Assembly: GCA_029934915.1 (NCBI GenBank)
Contig: JAOZLI010000056.1
Coordinates: 1 to 11,416, forward strand
Source of the DNA: Desulfocapsa sp.
GTDB taxonomy: Bacteria > Desulfobacterota > Desulfobulbia > Desulfobulbales > Desulfocapsaceae
DNA: 11,416 nucleotides
Reading direction: 5' to 3'
This document shows, piece by piece, positions 8,672 through 11,416 of the stretch; positions within the stretch are counted from its first letter, which is position 1; each line of letters starts with the position of its first letter. The notes beneath the pieces are model-generated. The model had not been told where the DNA came from. It made no database searches and saw only the letters and a program-made list of their open reading frames with translations. The translations under genes were made by a program, and so were the position numbers.

Positions 8672-10308
8672 ACTTGCCCCTCAAGCTCTTCTGCAGCCCA
8701 TACGGCGAGTTTTTCACGAAAAATCTTTGCATTATGACGAATATCCACCGGGAAATCGGGGTGAATCAGGAAATACTGTATATCACTGGTCAATGTGCTG
8801 TTATTAGCAAGTTTCCTCACCTCGGTAAGGAGTTGTTCGTCATTCGTAACTGATCCTTTTTCGGGTTCTACGATCAAAATCGGTACATAATCCTGCACGA
8901 CAGAAGAATAAACCGCCACCAGAGCCGAACGAAAAACATCGGGATGTACATTAACAATGGCTTCGCAGGGGATGGAAAAATAGGTTTTCCCGCTTTTTTC
9001 AACAACAACCCTGTGTGCACGCCTCCCACAGAACCAGAGCCGGTTTTGCATATCCAGATATCCAACATCTCCCATTCGATGCCAAAAGCTGTTGCCATCG
9101 TAAATCTTGGCCATGCTGGTTTCTTCTTTATTATTGTCATACGCCCGTGTTACCACATCACCACGAACGATAATCTCACCAATCTCGTTTGCATCCAGGA
9201 AAGATACACCATCAAGGGTTTCTATCTTTTTATCGCTAATAGGAATAATTGCAATTTCAATATTTGGTAAACTCCGTCCCACGCATGTACCCTTCCCTTT
9301 CCTGGTCTGCTCCCAGGTTTCTTCAACCACTTCTCTGCCCTCTATTGAAACGATTGGCAAACTCTCAGTGGCACCATATGGGGTGTGGATTTCGGCATCA
9401 ATTGGCAGGATTCTATACATTCTGGCAAGTAAATCCCCTGAAACCGGAGCACCTGCCATCAATACTTTTTTTAGTGTCTGTATCCTGCTGTCTCTTTTTT
9501 CACAATAGCCTGCAATAACATTCCAGATAGCAGGAGAGCCAAAGGAATACGTCACTCTATGCTTACTGATGGATGCGACAAACCGTTCAGGATCAACCTT
9601 TGCCGGACGTGTAGGATCCATATCAGGAATCACGGCTTTAGCGCCAAGAGAAATGGAAAAAAGTGCAAAAAGAGGAAACGCGGGCTGATCTGTCTGGCTG
9701 GAATCAATTTTGTAATAATCGCGAATCAGTTTTAACTGAGCGTAAAAAATGGAATGCTCGTAGCGTACACCCTTGGGCGGCCCTGTGGAACCGGTGGTGA
9801 AAATTATGGCGGCAAGATCCTGAGGTTCTGCATCATATGCAGTGAAAGGTCCTTTGCTGACATTTGCATCTTTACAAATATCCCGGCCAAAAATACCAAA
9901 GGAATGCCCGCAACAAAAACGCGTTTTAATACTGGAAAACACCTTGGGAAAAAGAAGGCGGAAGAAATGGGCTTTAGGGATACCTATAAAATACTCAGGC
10001 GCCACTCCTTTGATACAGGAGAGCAGATTTTTGTATCCCATACCGGGATCAATCAAAATAACGGGAGCACCTATCTTAAAAAGAGCAAAGGTAAGACAGA
10101 TAAAATCAGCAGAAGGCTTCACCATCAGCATCACCTTCCTGCCAGGTCTTACCCCCCCATCGGTCAAAATATGTGCAAAGGTATCCGCCCGCTGATTTAA
10201 TTCGGTAAAACTTAAAACTTTACCTGTTTTTCCCTCAACCAGTCCGGGTTTATCTGTTAATTCCTGAGCGCTTTGTGCAAGCGTATGACCTATATTTATG
10301 CTCACCAC
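8668..10308 (-). CDS. oleC: OleC, ATP-dependent beta-lactone synthetase (acyl-adenylate-forming family)
   Basis: The 546-residue protein belongs to the ANL (acyl/aryl-CoA ligase) superfamily. It has the AMP-binding loop FTTGSTGPPKG (170-180), YGATE (311-315), GDVGYLD (413-419), the hinge-region GRRAHR (428-433), and a C-terminal Lys528 in AKIFREKL. Although related to CoA ligases, OleC proteins adenylate the hydroxyl group of 2-alkyl-3-hydroxy acids and close them to beta-lactones without CoA. I assign that activity from the neighbours oleB and oleD. Two GTG codons stand in tandem right after the oleB stop (10308 and 10305). GGAG is 6 bases from the second, so the second may be the real start, one residue shorter. 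There is no gap to oleB and a 4-base overlap with oleD. Confidence 0.9.
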   Translation of the reverse strand: MVSINIGHTLAQSAQELTDKPGLVEGKTGKVLSFTELNQRADTFAHILTDGGVRPGRKVMLMVKPSADFICLTFALFKIGAPVILIDPGMGYKNLLSCIKGVAPEYFIGIPKAHFFRLLFPKVFSSIKTRFCCGHSFGIFGRDICKDANVSKGPFTAYDAEPQDLAAIIFTTGSTGPPKGVRYEHSIFYAQLKLIRDYYKIDSSQTDQPAFPLFALFSISLGAKAVIPDMDPTRPAKVDPERFVASISKHRVTYSFGSPAIWNVIAGYCEKRDSRIQTLKKVLMAGAPVSGDLLARMYRILPIDAEIHTPYGATESLPIVSIEGREVVEETWEQTRKGKGTCVGRSLPNIEIAIIPISDKKIETLDGVSFLDANEIGEIIVRGDVVTRAYDNNKEETSMAKIYDGNSFWHRMGDVGYLDMQNRLWFCGRRAHRVVVEKSGKTYFSIPCEAIVNVHPDVFRSALVAVYSSVVQDYVPILIVEPEKGSVTNDEQLLTEVRKLANNSTLTSDIQYFLIHPDFPVDIRHNAKIFREKLAVWAAEELEGQV

Positions 10309-11166
10309 CTACTCCATAAAAAACGGTTCTGCCAGGGCCGCAATTTCGGCCCATTTATCTTCAAGGATGTAGTGTCCGCCTGTTTCGTAATAATGTGTTT
10401 CTGCATGGGGAAAACGTGTGCACCATTCATCGTAGAAATCTTTATTAAAACAAAAATCTTTCCCGCCCCAGCAAATTAGCATGGGGAGTTGCTGCTCCTG
10501 CAGTTTTTCAAGCCCCTTTTCGACATTTACAAGCGTATTGTAGGATGGGTGCTCGGCACTGAGGGGGATATCGTTTACGAAAGAGGAAACTGCAACTCTA
10601 TTTTTCCAAGAATCGTAAGGTGCGATATAAGCAGCAGCCACCTCTTTATCCATTTTTGTACTCACTGCCATGGTAATGGCTGGTGCAGCAAAGCCATTAA
10701 AACCTCGCACCAAGACTTCACCAAGCACTGGCCAACGGCAAACACTTATTCGTAGAGGGATTCTTTGCGAGCGAAAGGCTGCAGTATTTAATACCAATGC
10801 CCGTTTTAACGAGCCTGGATTTTTCGCAGCCACGCCAAAACCGATGGCTCCTCCCCAATCGTGAACACAGAGGGAAAAGTTTTTAATTTCAAGATGTTTC
10901 AGAAGTGAATCAAGATTGTTGATATGATTTTGCAAACTGTAATCATAATCCTGGGGCTTATCCGAGAGCCCACAGCCTAAATGATCAACGGCTATAACTC
11001 TATGTGACTTAGCAAGAAGGGTAATCAGCCTGCGATAATAAAAAGACCATGTTGGGTTGCCATGTACCATGACAATAACGTCTCCCGAGCCTTCATCCAC
11101 ATAATGTAATTTATTATGCGAATCAATCGGGAAATAATGGGAAGCAAAAGGATAGTCTGGATACAC
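10309..11166 (-). CDS. oleB: OleB, alpha/beta-hydrolase beta-lactone decarboxylase
   Basis: OleB belongs to the haloalkane dehalogenase-like alpha/beta hydrolases and turns the cis-beta-lactone made by OleC into a long-chain cis-alkene and CO2. Counting from the far upstream ATG at 11379, the oxyanion motif HGNPTW is at 106-111, the nucleophile Asp174 is in VHDWGG, the acid is probably Asp308 (GGKD), and His336 is in TGGHY; all are intact. The frame is open up to 11379 (356 codons), but residues 1 to about 57 translate a palindromic repeat and look unlike the family. Recognisable similarity begins at YPDYPFASHYF, right after a GTG at 11166, which gives about 285 residues, the usual size. The ribosome binding site there is weak (AAGAG), so the start is uncertain; the ATGs at 11352 and 11379 are the alternatives. 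oleC follows without a gap. Confidence 0.88.
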   Translation of the reverse strand: MYPDYPFASHYFPIDSHNKLHYVDEGSGDVIVMVHGNPTWSFYYRRLITLLAKSHRVIAVDHLGCGLSDKPQDYDYSLQNHINNLDSLLKHLEIKNFSLCVHDWGGAIGFGVAAKNPGSLKRALVLNTAAFRSQRIPLRISVCRWPVLGEVLVRGFNGFAAPAITMAVSTKMDKEVAAAYIAPYDSWKNRVAVSSFVNDIPLSAEHPSYNTLVNVEKGLEKLQEQQLPMLICWGGKDFCFNKDFYDEWCTRFPHAETHYYETGGHYILEDKWAEIAALAEPFFME

Positions 11167-11214
11167 GGGTATGGGTACTCTTAGTGAACGTAGCGCACTG
11201 CGTGCGGGTTTTAA

Positions 11215-11335
11215 AAAGAAAATATCGAATGTCGAACAAGGAATGTCGAATGTCGATCGGAATAAAAGACGACAGCTTGAAGTTTTTTCCTTCTGCGGTT
11301 CGATATTCCTTGTTCGATATTCGATATTCGTCTTT
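11215..11335. repeat. About 120-bp imperfect palindromic element at the 5' end of oleB
   Basis: The left arm 11215-11250 and the right arm 11299-11335 are inverted copies matching over about 36 positions, with three or so substitutions and one single-base gap. They are separated by a 48-base spacer. Within the arms the short unit GAATRTCGAA recurs, on either side of ACAAGG. In RNA from either strand the arms would form a long hairpin. The element has no long frame other than passive read-through in several frames. The structure is typical of dispersed non-coding palindromes of environmental bacteria; membership of such a family is an inference, since only one copy is in this window. Confidence 0.8.
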
Positions 11336-11344
11336 GTTTTTTTG

Positions 11345-11379
11345 ATGTTCATCTTTAAGATTCTAAAAAAGATGAACAT
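11345..11379. repeat. Perfect 12-bp inverted repeat next to the palindromic element
   Basis: ATGTTCATCTTT at 11345-11356 is exactly inverted as AAAGATGAACAT at 11368-11379, around an 11-base loop. Both upstream ATG codons that could extend the oleB frame (11379 and 11352) fall inside the two arms. On the minus strand the hairpin is followed by an A-run, not a U-run, so it is not an intrinsic terminator for oleB-direction transcripts. It may be the outer end of the same repeat element or an independent structure. The remaining bases 11380-11416 are AT-rich, and I see nothing assignable in them; a frame ending at a TAG near 11387 could be the tail of an upstream gene, but 30 bases are too few to identify it. 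Confidence 0.7.
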
Positions 11380-11416
11380 TCCTATACTATAAATTTAATG
11401 GATGGTGAAACTTACG

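Noticed and set aside
9754..10200. 148-codon plus-strand frame inside oleC
   Set aside because: Antisense to intact OleC motifs and composed of low-complexity shadow sequence.
11345..11379. Terminator function for the 12-bp inverted repeat
   Set aside because: On the minus strand it is followed by A residues and on the plus strand by mixed sequence, so neither direction has the U-run needed.
11171..11392. 73-codon plus-strand frame upstream of oleB
   Set aside because: It is mostly a translation of the palindromic repeat and adjoining DNA, with no recognisable domain.
11380..11416. The 3' end of oleA
   Set aside because: One minus-strand frame is open to a TAG near 11387, but the few residues do not show a recognisable OleA C-terminus, so the identification cannot be made.

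Overview
Every recognisable gene in this window lies on the minus strand, so transcription runs from high to low coordinates. The base composition is moderately AT-rich. Two things point to a Gram-negative, Desulfobulbales-like member of the Desulfobacterota (the former Deltaproteobacteria, e.g. relatives of Desulfotalea): the order tig-clpP-clpX-lon with tRNA genes around it, and a bacterial head-to-head olefin (ole) gene set. This placement is an inference from gene content and general resemblance, not a database result.

Right-hand region (about 11416 to 6267). A compact operon holds oleB (beta-lactone decarboxylase), oleC (beta-lactone synthetase), oleD (NAD(P)H-dependent reductase) and a secreted M48 zinc metalloprotease with a TPR-like C-terminal half. 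The genes abut or overlap by 4 bases, which suggests translational coupling. oleA, the thiolase that starts the pathway by condensing two fatty acyl-CoAs, is not in the window and may lie just beyond its right edge. The DNA in front of oleB carries an imperfect palindrome of about 120 bp built from GAATRTCGAA-type units, followed by a second perfect 12-bp inverted repeat. Both are open in the oleB frame and give an artificial-looking N-terminal extension.

Middle (about 6266 to 5870). A class II tRNA-Leu(UAG) gene follows the protease. It has a candidate promoter near the protease stop codon and a 13-codon mini-ORF containing five leucine codons that ends one base before the tRNA. An AT-rich leader of about 170 bases then leads to tig.

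Left-hand region (5869 to 1). This is the conserved protein-quality-control cluster: trigger factor (nascent-chain chaperone), ClpP (serine protease), ClpX (AAA+ unfoldase that feeds ClpP) and Lon (AAA+ protease). A strong stem-loop separates tig from clpP. ClpX starts one base after clpP ends, and lon follows clpX after 41 bases with a strong ribosome binding site. After lon comes a tRNA-Val(UAC) gene with its own promoter-like sequence; the left edge of the window cuts it.

The housekeeping half is ordinary and well conserved. The parts most worth a second look are the ole operon with its coupled envelope protease, the palindromic element fused to the 5' end of oleB, the leucine-rich mini-ORF in front of tRNA-Leu, and the tig-clpP stem-loop.
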